Source: Nonomuraea gerenzanensis
Lineage (GTDB): Bacteria > Actinomycetota > Actinomycetes > Streptosporangiales > Streptosporangiaceae
Reading direction: 5' to 3'
Length of the DNA stretch: 64,000 nucleotides
Assembly (NCBI RefSeq): GCF_020215645.1
Contig: NZ_CP084058.1
Location: 9,114,001 to 9,178,000 of the forward strand
The translations under genes were made by a program, and so were the position numbers. The notes under the pieces are model-generated. The model ran no database searches, was not told the DNA's origin, and saw nothing but the letters and a program-made list of their open reading frames with translations. Positions 17,413 through 26,697 of the stretch are shown piece after piece (the stretch's first letter is position 1; each line of letters begins with the position of its first letter).

Positions 17413-19527
17413 TCAGCTCGTGACGGCCAGGGCCAGGGGCAGGACGGCCGGGGCGCCCGCGTGGCGGATCTGGGCGGCGGCGAGCGTCATCGTCCAGCCG
17501 GTGTCCACGCGGTCGTCGACCAGCAGCACGGGCCCGCCGCACTGGGCGATGGCGGCGCCCAGGTCCTTGGGCATGGCCAGGGTGCCCCTGATCGCCTGCA
17601 CCCGCTTGGCGCTGTTGAACTGCTTGCCCGGCGTACCGGCGCGGTAGCCCAGCTCCCCCAGGTAGGTCAGCCGCCCGACCTGGGCCAGCCGCTCGGCGAA
17701 GCCGCGCACCAGCGCGGGCCGCGACGCGGACGGCACGTTGACCACGGCGACCGGCCGCTCGCGCCAGTCCCAGGCGGCCAGCACCTTGATCACGGCCGCG
17801 AACATGTCGTCCGGCATCGGCCCGTCCTCCGCCGCGAACAGCTCCCGCAGCCGGTTGCCCCACCCGATGTCGGTCAGCCGCCCGAGCGCCCTGCCGGGCT
17901 CGGCGCCCAGCTCGGGCTTGATCCGCCCGGACAGGTCGGGCATGCCGGTCGGCCACTGCTTGCGGGCCTCGATCTCGACGCCGGGCCTGCTCAGCCGCTC
18001 GCGGGCGGTCTCGACGGCCTGCGCGGCGATCTCCGGTGAGCGGTGCCGCCCCGTGCAGTTGTCGCAGCGCCCGCACGGCGTGGCGGTGTCGTCGTCGAGG
18101 TGCCTGCGCAGGAACTGCTCGCGGCACTCGGTCGTGGTCAGGTAGGCCAGCATGGCCTCCTGCTCGGCCCGGCGCTCGGCGGCGATGCGCTGGTAGCGCT
18201 CGGTGTCGTAGGCCCACGGCTCGCCGGTGGCCTCCCAACCGCCCTTGACCCGGCGGACGGCGCCGTCCACGTCGAGGACCTTGAGCATCATCTCCAGGCG
18301 GCTGCGGCTCAGGTCGACGGCGGTCTCCAGGGCGGGGGTGGACATGACGCCCCGTTCCTCCAGCGTCTGGATCACGGTGCGCACGACGGGCTCGGGCGGG
18401 AAGGCCAGCGAGGCGAAGTACGCCCAGATGTCGCGGTCCTCGGTGCCGGGCAGCAGGATGACCTCGGCCCGCTCGACGCCGCGCCCGGCCCGGCCGACCT
18501 GCTGGTAGTAGGCGACCGGCGACTGCGGCGCCCCGACGTGCACCACGAAACCCAGATCGGGCTTGTCGAAGCCCATGCCCAGCGCGCTCGTCGCCACCAG
18601 CGCCTTGATCTTGTTGTTGAGCAGCGCCTCCTCGGCCGCCAGCCGCTCGGCCGGCTCGGTCTGGCCGGAGTAGGCGGCCACCTCCAGGCCCTGCTCGCGC
18701 AGGTAGCCGGCGATCTCGTGGGCGGCGGCGACGGTGAGGGTGTAGACGATGCCGGAGCCGGGCAGCTCGCGCAGCGTCTGGGCCAGCCAGGCCAGGCGCT
18801 GCTCGGCGCCGGGCAGCCGGACGACGCTCAGGTGCAGGCTCTCGCGCTCCAGCGGCCCGCGCAGCACCATCGTGTCGTCGCCCTCGGAACGCAGCTCGGG
18901 GGGCAGCCGCATCTGCTCGGCCACGTCGCGGGTGACACGCGCGTTGGCCGTGGCGGTGGTGGCCAGCACGGGGATGCCGGGCGGCAGCTCCGCGAACAGC
19001 GTGGACAGCCTGCGGTAGTCGGGCCGGAAGTCGTGGCCCCAGTCGGAGATGCAGTGGGCCTCGTCGACCACCACCAGCCCGGCGCTCTCGGCCAGCTCGG
19101 GCAGCACGTTGTCGCGGAAGTCGGGGTTGTTCAGCCGCTCGGGGCTGACCAGCAGCACGTCCACCATGCCCTCGGCGACCTGGCCGTAGATCTCCTCCCA
19201 CGCCTCGGGGTTGGCGGAGTTGATCGTGACGGCTCTGATGCCGGCGCGCTCGGCGGCGGCGATCTGGTTGCGCATGAGCGCGAGCAGCGGCGAGACGATG
19301 ACGGTGGGGCCCTCGCCCAGCTCGCGCAGCAGGGCGGTGGCCACGAAGTAGACGGCCGACTTGCCCCACCCGGTCCGCTGCACGACGAGGACCCTGCGCC
19401 GGTCGAGCACCAGCGCCTCGATGGCGGCCCACTGGTCGTCACGGAGCCGGGCGTGCTCGCCGGCGAGTGCCCGCAGGCGCTCTTCGGCCTCTTCCCGCAG
19501 CATCGCGGCATCGGGGGCATCAATCAT
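17413..19527 (-). CDS. RecQ-family DNA helicase with C-terminal phosphoribosyltransferase-like domain
   Basis: This 704-residue superfamily 2 3'-5' helicase has Walker A TGWGKS (52-57), a DEAH box (155-158) followed by CISDWGHDFRPDYR, the TATAN motif and a QVGRAGRG arginine-finger motif. A RecQ zinc-binding segment follows with Cys in TECREQF and CGRCDNC. The last 130 residues are not RecQ. They carry a PRPP-binding loop, VLLVDDRVDTGWT, at about 667-679, as in ComF-type phosphoribosyltransferases. The fusion recurs in actinomycetes and may link DNA repair to nucleotide chemistry; this is inference. The ATG at 19527 is chosen because AAAGGAGG lies just upstream; the longer in-frame start at 19611 has no such site. 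Confidence 0.88.
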   Translation of the reverse strand: MIDAPDAAMLREEAEERLRALAGEHARLRDDQWAAIEALVLDRRRVLVVQRTGWGKSAVYFVATALLRELGEGPTVIVSPLLALMRNQIAAAERAGIRAVTINSANPEAWEEIYGQVAEGMVDVLLVSPERLNNPDFRDNVLPELAESAGLVVVDEAHCISDWGHDFRPDYRRLSTLFAELPPGIPVLATTATANARVTRDVAEQMRLPPELRSEGDDTMVLRGPLERESLHLSVVRLPGAEQRLAWLAQTLRELPGSGIVYTLTVAAAHEIAGYLREQGLEVAAYSGQTEPAERLAAEEALLNNKIKALVATSALGMGFDKPDLGFVVHVGAPQSPVAYYQQVGRAGRGVERAEVILLPGTEDRDIWAYFASLAFPPEPVVRTVIQTLEERGVMSTPALETAVDLSRSRLEMMLKVLDVDGAVRRVKGGWEATGEPWAYDTERYQRIAAERRAEQEAMLAYLTTTECREQFLRRHLDDDTATPCGRCDNCTGRHRSPEIAAQAVETARERLSRPGVEIEARKQWPTGMPDLSGRIKPELGAEPGRALGRLTDIGWGNRLRELFAAEDGPMPDDMFAAVIKVLAAWDWRERPVAVVNVPSASRPALVRGFAERLAQVGRLTYLGELGYRAGTPGKQFNSAKRVQAIRGTLAMPKDLGAAIAQCGGPVLLVDDRVDTGWTMTLAAAQIRHAGAPAVLPLALAVTS

Positions 19528-19632
19528 GCCTCCTTTGTTACCAGCTTCACCCGACGGATCGCGCCCGTCGCGGCCAGGCAGGTCCGCGATCGCGGGAACC
19601 GGGCGCCGCACCCGTACCGCGAGCCGTGGGAG

Positions 19633-20454
19633 CTATTTGTCCGCATGCTCCGGGAACGCGTTGATCGTGACGCGGTGCATGCGGCGGCGTTCGGTGTAGT
19701 CGGCGACGGCGTAGTGCTGGGTCGGGCGGTTGTCCCAGAAGGCCAGGGTGCCCGGCCGCCAGCGCAGCCGCAGCTGGAACTCGGGAGAGCGGATGTGGTC
19801 GATCAGGAACGGCAGCAGCGCCTCGTTCTCCCGGTCGCTCAGCCCCACCAGCCGCGTGGTGGAGGCCCGGTTGACGAACAGCGCCTTGCGGCCGGTCTCG
19901 GCGTGCACCCGCACCACGGGCCGCTCCACCGGCGGCCACTTGGCCTGGATCTCCGCCAGGTCGAACGGGTGCCCCTTGGAGATCGCCTTCTTCATCGACA
20001 TCGTGATGTCGTGCTCGGCCTTCAGCTCGTCGCACAGCCGCTGGATCGGCTTGGACAGCGTCTCGTAGGCCAGGTACGTGTTCGCCCAGCACGTGTCGCC
20101 GCCGACGCTGGGCAGTTGCACACAGCGCAGCAGGGAGCCCATGGGCGGGGTCGGCTCGAAGGTGTTGTCGCTGTGCCACTCGTCGCCGCCCTCCCCCTTG
20201 GGCGAGGTCTGGTCGAGGACGTGGATGGGGCTGCTGGAGTCCTTCTTGAACGCGGGGTGGTTGAGCGTGCCGAAGTTCAGGGCGAACTGCAGGTGCTGGT
20301 CGTCGTCGATGGGCTGGTCGCGGAAGAACAGCACGAGGTGCTCGAGCCACCCCGCCCGCAGGGTCGCGACCTCTTCCTCCGACAGCGGCTTGCGCAGATC
20401 GACCCCGGTGACCTCGGCGCCGATGTGCTTGGTCACGGGATGGAACTCGATCAT
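19633..20454 (-). CDS. TauD/TfdA-family Fe(II)/2-oxoglutarate dioxygenase
   Basis: This 273-residue enzyme has the iron-binding triad His94-x-Asp96 (EWHSDN) and distal His247 (TQHYAV), plus the 2-oxoglutarate-binding Arg in RRMHRVTI near residue 261. Family members hydroxylate taurine, alkylsulfates or 2,4-D-like substrates, releasing sulfite or glyoxylate products; the substrate here is not known. The ATG at 20454 has GGAGG nine bases upstream. A clear promoter with an operator-like palindrome between its -35 and -10 hexamers lies at 20491-20520, so it is probably induced by substrate through a dedicated repressor. No sulfonate transporter or repressor gene is adjacent. Confidence 0.88.
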   Translation of the reverse strand: MIEFHPVTKHIGAEVTGVDLRKPLSEEEVATLRAGWLEHLVLFFRDQPIDDDQHLQFALNFGTLNHPAFKKDSSSPIHVLDQTSPKGEGGDEWHSDNTFEPTPPMGSLLRCVQLPSVGGDTCWANTYLAYETLSKPIQRLCDELKAEHDITMSMKKAISKGHPFDLAEIQAKWPPVERPVVRVHAETGRKALFVNRASTTRLVGLSDRENEALLPFLIDHIRSPEFQLRLRWRPGTLAFWDNRPTQHYAVADYTERRRMHRVTINAFPEHADK

Positions 20455-20855
20455 GACGCCTCCGGTGAACAGGTGGGATCCCTCGTCCAGAACGTACGAC
20501 CCAAGCAATTGCTTGGTCAAGACGCGGGAAGCGGCCGGCTCGCCGCTCGAACACATCTGCGAAAATTCGAGTACGATGCCGACGAAGACGTTCTCCTCGC
20601 ACCTGTCGACCGCATGCGGAAAGATCGTTACCGTTGCGTGAGCGTCGCCCTGGATATGCCACGCAAGACCCGGCTCGTGCCATCATCTCCAGGGGCACAC
20701 ACGTCGGATCCCCGCGACGGGGGCAGGTTACGTCGACGCCTCGCACGCCGATCTGACGCTTCGCAAGCGGGCTGACGGCTACGGTTACAGCACGAGAACA
20801 GAAGGAGGATGCGCTTCCCCTCGGCGCGACGGCCGAGGCAGCCGCGCAGCACAAG
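20455..20855. other. 401-bp divergent intergenic region between the dioxygenase and parC
   Basis: Its left end holds the dioxygenase promoter and palindrome (20491-20520). The right end holds AAGGAGG at 20802-20808, 48 bp before the parC ATG, which is too far for that start. No in-frame start codon lies near it, so the first part of parC may be mis-set or this may serve a short leader peptide. No convincing gene is seen between. Confidence 0.5.
20491..20520 (-). promoter_or_regulatory. Dioxygenase promoter with a 16-bp perfect palindrome in the spacer
   Basis: On the minus strand, TTGACC (20520-20515) and TACGTT (20496-20491) are 18 bp apart and make a good -35/-10 pair. CCAAGCAATTGCTTGG, a perfect palindrome at 20501-20516, fills the spacer and overlaps the end of the -35 box. 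Binding by a dimeric repressor here would block polymerase. The expected start of transcription leaves a leader of about 30 nt. Confidence 0.62.
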
Positions 20856-23348
20856 ATGGCCCGACGCACGACTGCACCCCCGCCTGAGGACTTCGAGGAG
20901 CGGATCGTCGACATCGACGTCTCCGCCGAGATGCGCGCGAGCTACCTCGAGTACGCGTACTCAGTGATCTATCAGCGCGCCCTGCCCGATGCGCGCGACG
21001 GCCTCAAGCCCGTGCAGCGGCGCATCCTGTACTCGATGAGCGAGATGGGCCTGCGCCCCGACCGCGGCCACGTCAAGTCGTCCCGAGTGGTCGGTGACGT
21101 CATGGGCAAGCTGCACCCGCACGGCGACAGCGCCATCTACGACGCGCTGGTCCGCCTGGCGCAGCCGTTCTCGATGCGGCTGCCGCTGGTCGACGGCCAC
21201 GGCAACTTCGGCTCGCCCGACGACCTGCCCGCCGCCATGCGTTACACCGAGGCCAGGCTGGCCCCGGCGGCCATGCTCATGGTCGAGTCGCTCGACGAGG
21301 ACACCGTCGACTTCAAGCCCAACTACGACGGCCAGGAGACCGAGCCCACGGTCATGCCGTCGGCGTTCCCCAACCTCCTGGTCAACGGCACCAGCGGCAT
21401 CGCGGTGGGCATGGCCACCAACATGGCGCCGCACAACCTCGTCGAGGTCGTGGCCGCCGCCCGCCACCTCATCAAGAAGCCCGACGCGACGCTCGACGAC
21501 CTGATGCGGTTCGTGCCCGGGCCCGACCTGCCGACCGGCGGCTCGATCATCGGGCTGCAGGGCGTGCGCGACGCGTACGAGACGGGCCGCGGCACCTTCC
21601 GCATGCGGGCCAAGTGCACGGTCGAGCAGATCACGCCGCGGCGCAAGGGCATCATCGTCACCGAGCTGCCCTACAACGTCGGCCCCGAGCGCGTGGTCAC
21701 CAAGATCAAGGAGCTGGTGACCAGCAAGAAGCTCCAGGGCATCGCCGACCTGAAGGACCTCACCGACCGGCACAAGGGCCTGCGGCTGGTCATCGAGATC
21801 AAGAACGGCTTCATCCCCGAGGCCGTGCTGGAGGAGCTCTACCGGCTGACGCCGATGGAGGAGACCTTCGGCATCAACAACGTCGCCCTGGTCGACGGCG
21901 AGCCGCGCACCCTCGGGCTGCGCGAGATGCTGCAGGTCTACGTCGACCACCGCCTGGAGGTCGTGCGCCGCAGGTCGGAGTTCAGGCGGCGCAAGCGCGA
22001 GGAGCGCCTGCACCTGGTCGACGGCCTGATCGTCGCGCTGCTCAACATCGACGAGGTCATCCAGGTCATCCGTTCCTCCGACGACTCGGCGCAGGCGCGC
22101 ACCCGCCTGATGGACGTCTTCGACCTGACCGACATCCAGGCCGCCTACATCCTCGACACGCCGCTGCGCCGCCTGACCCGCTACGACAAGCTGGAGCTCG
22201 ACCGCGAGAAGGAGACGCTGAGCGAGGAGATCGCCCAGCTCACCGAGATCCTCTCCTCCGAGGCCAAGCTGCGCCAGGTGGTCTCGGGCGAGCTGGCCGA
22301 CGTGGCCAAGAAGTACGGCACGCCGCGCCGCACGGTGCTGCTGGAGGCGCCCGGCGTCACCCGCACGCCCGTGGTCGACCTGCAGGTGGCCGACGACCCG
22401 TGCCTGGCCATGCTCTCCTCCACCGGCCTGCTGGCCCGCACCTCCGAGGCCGCGCCGCTGCCCGCCGAGGGCGAGCGCGCCGCACACGACGTGCTGCTCA
22501 GCGTCGTACGGACCTCCGTGCGCGGCGAGGTCGGCGTGATCACCTCGCTGGGCCGGCTGATCCGCGTCCAGGTCGTCGATCTGCCCACCCTGCCACCCTC
22601 GGCCAACCCGCCGTCGCTGTCGGGCGGCCACCCGGTGTCGGAGTACGTGTCGCTGCAGCCCGACGAGAAGGTGGTCGGCCTCGGCTCCCTCGACCCCGAC
22701 GGCCCCGGCCTGGCGCTGGGCACGGCGCAGGGCGTGGTCAAGCGGGTGGTGCCCGACTACCCGGCCAACCGCGACGACTTCGAAGTGATCACCTTGAAGG
22801 ACGGCGACACCGTGGTGGGCGCGGTCGAGCTGGAGTCGGAGTCCCACGATCTGGTGTTCATCTCCTCCGACGCGCAGCTGCTGCGTTACTCCGCCTCGCT
22901 CGTCCGGCCCCAGGGGCGCCCGGCGGGCGGCATGGCGGGCATCCGGCTCGACGACGGCTCCCGGGTGATCTGGTTCGGCGTGGTCGATCCCGAGCGTCCG
23001 GCGCAGGTGGTCACCGTCGCCGGCTCCTCCACGGCGCTGCCCGGCACGCAGGTGGGCGGCGGCAAGGTTTCCGACTACGCCGAGTTCCCCGCCAAGGGGC
23101 GGGCGACCGGCGGGGTGCGGGCGCAGCGCTTCCTGAAGGGCGAGGACGAGCTGCTGCTGGCCTGGGCCGGTCCGGCGCCCGCCAAGGCGGTCTCGGCGGT
23201 GGGCAAGCCGGTGCCGCTGCCCGAGGAGGTCGGCCGCAGGGACGGGTCGGGCGTGCGGCTCACGCACACGATCGGCGCCGTCGGCGGCGCCCTCGGCTCC
23301 GGCCCCGAACCGGCGCGGGGCGACTCTGCTCCTTCGACGGACGAGTGA
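20856..23348 (+). CDS. parC: DNA topoisomerase IV subunit A
   Basis: This 830-residue type IIA topoisomerase subunit breaks and rejoins DNA. The active-site Tyr130 is in [10 protein letters not shown], and the winged-helix block [19 protein letters not shown] precedes it. The C-terminal beta-pinwheel domain lacks the GyrA box (QRRGGKG), which argues for a decatenating ParC rather than gyrase A. A parE-like gene at 32029 is the likely partner, as in the Streptomyces parC/parE region. The ATG at 20856 has no good Shine-Dalgarno; AAGGAGG is 48 bp upstream. The last 25 residues or so are a Gly/Pro/Ser-rich tail. Confidence 0.9.
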   Translation: MARRTTAPPPEDFEERIVDIDVSAEMRASYLEYAYSVIYQRALPDARDGLKPVQRRILYSMSEMGLRPDRGHVKSSRVVGDVMGKLHPHGDSAIYDALVRLAQPFSMRLPLVDGHGNFGSPDDLPAAMRYTEARLAPAAMLMVESLDEDTVDFKPNYDGQETEPTVMPSAFPNLLVNGTSGIAVGMATNMAPHNLVEVVAAARHLIKKPDATLDDLMRFVPGPDLPTGGSIIGLQGVRDAYETGRGTFRMRAKCTVEQITPRRKGIIVTELPYNVGPERVVTKIKELVTSKKLQGIADLKDLTDRHKGLRLVIEIKNGFIPEAVLEELYRLTPMEETFGINNVALVDGEPRTLGLREMLQVYVDHRLEVVRRRSEFRRRKREERLHLVDGLIVALLNIDEVIQVIRSSDDSAQARTRLMDVFDLTDIQAAYILDTPLRRLTRYDKLELDREKETLSEEIAQLTEILSSEAKLRQVVSGELADVAKKYGTPRRTVLLEAPGVTRTPVVDLQVADDPCLAMLSSTGLLARTSEAAPLPAEGERAAHDVLLSVVRTSVRGEVGVITSLGRLIRVQVVDLPTLPPSANPPSLSGGHPVSEYVSLQPDEKVVGLGSLDPDGPGLALGTAQGVVKRVVPDYPANRDDFEVITLKDGDTVVGAVELESESHDLVFISSDAQLLRYSASLVRPQGRPAGGMAGIRLDDGSRVIWFGVVDPERPAQVVTVAGSSTALPGTQVGGGKVSDYAEFPAKGRATGGVRAQRFLKGEDELLLAWAGPAPAKAVSAVGKPVPLPEEVGRRDGSGVRLTHTIGAVGGALGSGPEPARGDSAPSTDE

Positions 23349-23382
23349 GCCCCGCGCCGCTGGATGAGCAGACGCCGCACGA

Positions 23383-23427
23383 CGCCGCACGACCAGGCGC
23401 CGCACGACCAGGCGCCGCACGACCAGG
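23383..23427. repeat. 15-bp tandem repeat after parC
   Basis: Three perfect copies of CGCCGCACGACCAGG lie in tandem, with a partial copy before (23373-23382) and a degraded one after (23428-23440). It sits just past the parC stop and is probably untranslated. On the minus strand it would read Ser-Cys-Gly-Ala-Trp repeats, but no gene is supported there. Confidence 0.8.
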
Positions 23428-23448
23428 CGCCGTACGAGCACGCATGCA

Positions 23449-23482
23449 CAAGCCGCCCGAGGCACTCGCCTGGGGCGGCTTG
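23449..23482 (+). terminator. Stem-loop terminator after parC
   Basis: The arms CAAGCCGCCC (23449-23458) and GGGCGGCTTG (23473-23482) pair perfectly. A further 4-bp inner stem (AGGC/GCCT) closes on a 4-nt loop after one mismatch. It lies about 100 bp past the parC stop and before the GH3 promoter region. Confidence 0.65.
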
Positions 23483-23541
23483 CCGCACTTCGGCCACAGT
23501 TGCCCTGTTATGAATCGCGGCCCTCCGGCGATCTCCCCTGA

Positions 23542-23553
23542 GAGAGCGCTCTC
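23542..23553. promoter_or_regulatory. LacI/CebR-like operator before the GH3 glycosidase
   Basis: GAGAGCGCTCTC is a perfect 12-bp palindrome ending 15 bp before the GTG start and 6 bp before the GGAGG ribosome site. Its GAGCGCTC core matches the CebR operator of streptomycetes (TGGGAGCGCTCCCA), which represses cellulose and cello-oligosaccharide genes. A LacI-family repressor lifted by an oligosaccharide is therefore likely. The repressor gene is not in this window. Confidence 0.6.
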
Positions 23554-23568
23554 CCTTCTGGAGGTACC

Positions 23569-26500
23569 GTGTCCCGACCCAGACGCGCGTTATGGGTGGC
23601 GGCCGTCGCCCTGCTGGCCCCCCTGCTCACGACCACCCCCGCCCCCGCGGCGGCAGCACCGCTCACGATCACCGACTTCGAGTCGGACGGCGTGCCCGCC
23701 GGCGTCTACGCCTGGGGCAACGACGCGGCCTCGACCCCCGCACTCACGATCGAGCCCGACCCCGCCCGCCCGGACGCCCCCGCGACGAACCGGGTGCTCA
23801 AATCCGTCTACGCCATCAGCCAGTGGGGCGGCTGGTCCCACGACCTGCCGGCCACGCAGGACTGGTCCCCGTACGAGGGCTTCTCCTTCTGGGTGAACGG
23901 CACCGGATCAGGACAGAAGATCTTCTTCGAGCTCAAGGACGGCGGCGGCAACGCGGGCGCCGCGGAGCTGTTCGAGTCCTCCTTCACCGACGACACGGCG
24001 GGCTGGCGGCAGATCAAGGTGCCGTTCGCGGACTTCACCCGCCGCACCGACTACCAGCCGGGCGGCGCGCCGACGGACGGCGAGCTGGACCTGGTGGCCA
24101 TGTGGGGCTACGGCATGCGCCTGCCCACCGCCCAGGGCACGCTGATCTGGGACGAGGTCCAGCTCTACGGCACCGCGCCGCCGCGCCCCGTACGGCTGTC
24201 GGCGAGCCGGCCGGTCCACCCGGTGAACGAGAACGGCCAGGCCGAGATCGCCGTCACGATCACCACGTCCGGCGGCACGCCGCTCGCCACCGACCTGGCC
24301 GTGGACTACCGGACCGGCACCGGCACCGCGACCCCGGGCACCGACTACACCCCGGTGCGGGGCACGCTGACGTTCCCCGCGGGCACGGCCTCCGGCGCGA
24401 CCAGGACGATCACGGTCAGGGCTCTGCGCGACAGCCAGGGCGAGGTGGCGGAGACCGTCCCGATCGAGCTGTCGGGCGCGGGCACCAGGCCGCCGGCCGA
24501 GCCGCCGGTCGTGGTGATCAACGCGCACGGCCTGCCGTACCTGGACGCCCGACTGCCTGTCCGCAAGCGCGTCGCCGACCTGCTGGGCCGCATGACGCCG
24601 GAGGAGAAGATCGGCCAGATGACGCAGGCCGAGCGCGCGGCGCTGGCCAAGCAGAGCGACATCGCCACGTACCTGCTGGGCTCCCTGCTGTCGGGCGGCG
24701 GCTCGGCGCCCGCGCAGAACACCCCGCGGGCCTGGGCCGACATGGTCGACGCCTACCAGCTGCAGACCCGGCGGACCCGCCTGCAGGTGCCGCTGATCTA
24801 CGGCGTGGACGCGGTGCACGGCCACAACAACGTGGTCGGCGCGACGATCTTCCCGCACAACGTCGGCCTCGGCGCGGCCCGTGACCCCGAGCTGGTCGAG
24901 CGGGCCGGCATGATCACGGCCAGGGAGGTCAAGGCCACCGGCATCCCGTGGAACTTCGCGCCGTGCCTGTGCGTGTCGCGCGACGACCGCTGGGGCCGGG
25001 CGTACGAGTCGTTCGGCGAGGACCCGGCGCTGGTGAGCCGGATGGCCACGGTCATCGACGGGCTGCAGGACAACGGGGTGCTGGCCACCGCCAAGCACTA
25101 CGTCGGCGACGGCGGCACCGCCTACGGCTCCTCGACCACCGGCGACTACACGATCGACCAGGGTGTCACCCGGGTCGGCAGGCAGGAGCTGGAGCGCGTC
25201 CACCTGGCGCCGTTCGAGGAGGCGGTGCGGCGCGGCGTGGCCACCGTGATGCCGTCGTTCTCCAGCGTGGACCTCGGCGATGGGCCGCTGAAGATGCACG
25301 CGCACGACGAGCTGATCAACGGCACGCTGAAGGGGCGGCTCGGGTTCGCGGGGTTCGTGATCAGCGACTGGCAGGCGATCGACCAGATCCCCGGCGACTA
25401 CCCGTCCGACGTGCGCACCTCGGTCGGCGCGGGCCTGGACATGATCATGGTGCCGTACGCGTACCCGCAGTTCACGACCACGCTGAAGGCCGAGATCGAG
25501 GCCGGGCGGGTGGCGATGGCGCGGGTGGACGACGCGGTGGCCAGGATCCTGACGCAGAAGTTCCTGCTGGGGCTGTTCGAGCGCCCCTACGCCGACCGCT
25601 CGCGCATCGACGCCGTGGGCTCGGCGGCGCACCGCGCGGTCGCCCGCGAGGCCGCCGCCAGGTCGCAGGTGCTGCTGAAGAACGACGGCGGGCTGCTGCC
25701 GCTGCGCCGCGACGCCAAGGTGTACGTGGCGGGGTCGAACGCCGACGACATCGGCAACCAGTCCGGCGGCTGGACGATCTCCTGGCAGGGCTCGTCCGGG
25801 CCGATCACGCCCGGCACCACGATCCTTCAGGCCGTCCGCTCCCGTGCCGCGTCCGTGACCTACTCGCGTGACGCCTCGGCCGATCTGGCCGGGCACGACG
25901 TGGGCGTCGTGGTCGTGGGCGAGACGCCGTACGCCGAGGGGCAGGGCGACGTGGGCCGCGCCGGGCGCACGCTGGAGCTGTCGGCGGCCGACCGGGCCGC
26001 CGTGGACCGGGTGTGCGGGGCCATGAGGTGCGCCGTGCTGGTGGTGTCCGGGCGGCCGATGTCGCTGGGCGACCTGTCGGGTGTGGAGGCCGTGGTGGCC
26101 TCGTGGCTGCCGGGCACCGAGGGCGACGGGGTGGCCGATCCGCTCTTCGGGGCCGTGCCGTACACCGGGCGGCTGCCGTTCACCTGGTTCCGCTCGGTGG
26201 AGCAGGTGCCGATCAACGTGGGTGACGCCTCCTACGATCCGCTGTTCCCGTACGGGTGGGGGCTGCGCACCGACCGGGCCCGCGACCGGCTCAAGGCCGC
26301 GCGGGACGAGCTGGCCCGGGGTGACGGCCCGTCCAGGGCCGCCGCCGCGACGCTGACGCTCGCCCTGGCGGGGCGCAACTGGCGCGCCGACGGCTCGGTC
26401 CGCGACACGCGGGCGGTCCTGGGCGCGGTGGGCGTGGCGGCGGCGCTGCTCGAACGCTCGAAGAGCGACGCCTACGCGGTGGGCGACGCCGTCGTCTCGG

Positions 26501-26622
26501 TGGCCAGGGACCTCGCGCAGAGCGCGGGCAAGCGGCCCGACCTGCAGGCCGCGGCCGACCACGAGCTGGCCTCCGGCGACCTCACCCGGGCGGTGGAGCT
26601 CCTGGTGCAGGCCGGCCGCTGA
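23569..26622 (+). CDS. Secreted multidomain beta-glucosidase/exoglucanase (GH3)
   Basis: This 1017-residue exported enzyme has a signal peptide (about 1-31, RRALWVAAVALLAPLL then an Ala-rich cleavage region). A carbohydrate-binding jelly-roll follows (about 32-205, WSPYEGFSFWVNG). Next is a Calx-beta-like repeat (about 210-310, GTATPGTDYTPVRGTLTFPAG). GH3 N- and C-terminal domains run from about 325 to 905. The nucleophile is Asp600 in FVISDWQAI, and KHYVGDGGT is the usual GH3 block. The C-terminal 100 residues resemble a helical spacer seen in some actinomycete secreted enzymes. It probably releases glucose from beta-glucans outside the cell. The GTG start has GGAGG at 23560-23564; a CebR-like operator overlaps the leader. 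Confidence 0.9.
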   Translation: MSRPRRALWVAAVALLAPLLTTTPAPAAAAPLTITDFESDGVPAGVYAWGNDAASTPALTIEPDPARPDAPATNRVLKSVYAISQWGGWSHDLPATQDWSPYEGFSFWVNGTGSGQKIFFELKDGGGNAGAAELFESSFTDDTAGWRQIKVPFADFTRRTDYQPGGAPTDGELDLVAMWGYGMRLPTAQGTLIWDEVQLYGTAPPRPVRLSASRPVHPVNENGQAEIAVTITTSGGTPLATDLAVDYRTGTGTATPGTDYTPVRGTLTFPAGTASGATRTITVRALRDSQGEVAETVPIELSGAGTRPPAEPPVVVINAHGLPYLDARLPVRKRVADLLGRMTPEEKIGQMTQAERAALAKQSDIATYLLGSLLSGGGSAPAQNTPRAWADMVDAYQLQTRRTRLQVPLIYGVDAVHGHNNVVGATIFPHNVGLGAARDPELVERAGMITAREVKATGIPWNFAPCLCVSRDDRWGRAYESFGEDPALVSRMATVIDGLQDNGVLATAKHYVGDGGTAYGSSTTGDYTIDQGVTRVGRQELERVHLAPFEEAVRRGVATVMPSFSSVDLGDGPLKMHAHDELINGTLKGRLGFAGFVISDWQAIDQIPGDYPSDVRTSVGAGLDMIMVPYAYPQFTTTLKAEIEAGRVAMARVDDAVARILTQKFLLGLFERPYADRSRIDAVGSAAHRAVAREAAARSQVLLKNDGGLLPLRRDAKVYVAGSNADDIGNQSGGWTISWQGSSGPITPGTTILQAVRSRAASVTYSRDASADLAGHDVGVVVVGETPYAEGQGDVGRAGRTLELSAADRAAVDRVCGAMRCAVLVVSGRPMSLGDLSGVEAVVASWLPGTEGDGVADPLFGAVPYTGRLPFTWFRSVEQVPINVGDASYDPLFPYGWGLRTDRARDRLKAARDELARGDGPSRAAAATLTLALAGRNWRADGSVRDTRAVLGAVGVAAALLERSKSDAYAVGDAVVSVARDLAQSAGKRPDLQAAADHELASGDLTRAVELLVQAGR

Positions 26623-26631
26623 GGCCGTGAC

Positions 26632-26693
26632 CCCGTTGCGGCGCCCCGCCCGGGAGCAGTCCCCTATCGCCCGGCCCGGGGCGCCGCAACGGG
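26632..26693. terminator. Strong bidirectional terminator between GH3 and VOC genes
   Basis: The arms 26632-26647 and 26678-26693 form a perfect 16-bp stem around a 30-nt, GC-rich loop. It fills the 75-bp gap between two converging genes and could end both transcripts. Confidence 0.75.
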
Positions 26694-26697
26694 AGCC

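Noticed and set aside
20628..20852. 74-residue Arg/Cys-rich minus-strand frame upstream of parC
   Set aside because: No ribosome site, no family match, atypical composition, and it lies in the divergent promoter region.
20856..23348. Naming the type IIA subunit gyrA
   Set aside because: The GyrA-box sequence (QRRGGKG) is missing from its C-terminal domain, and a parE-type partner lies nearby, not gyrB/dnaN.
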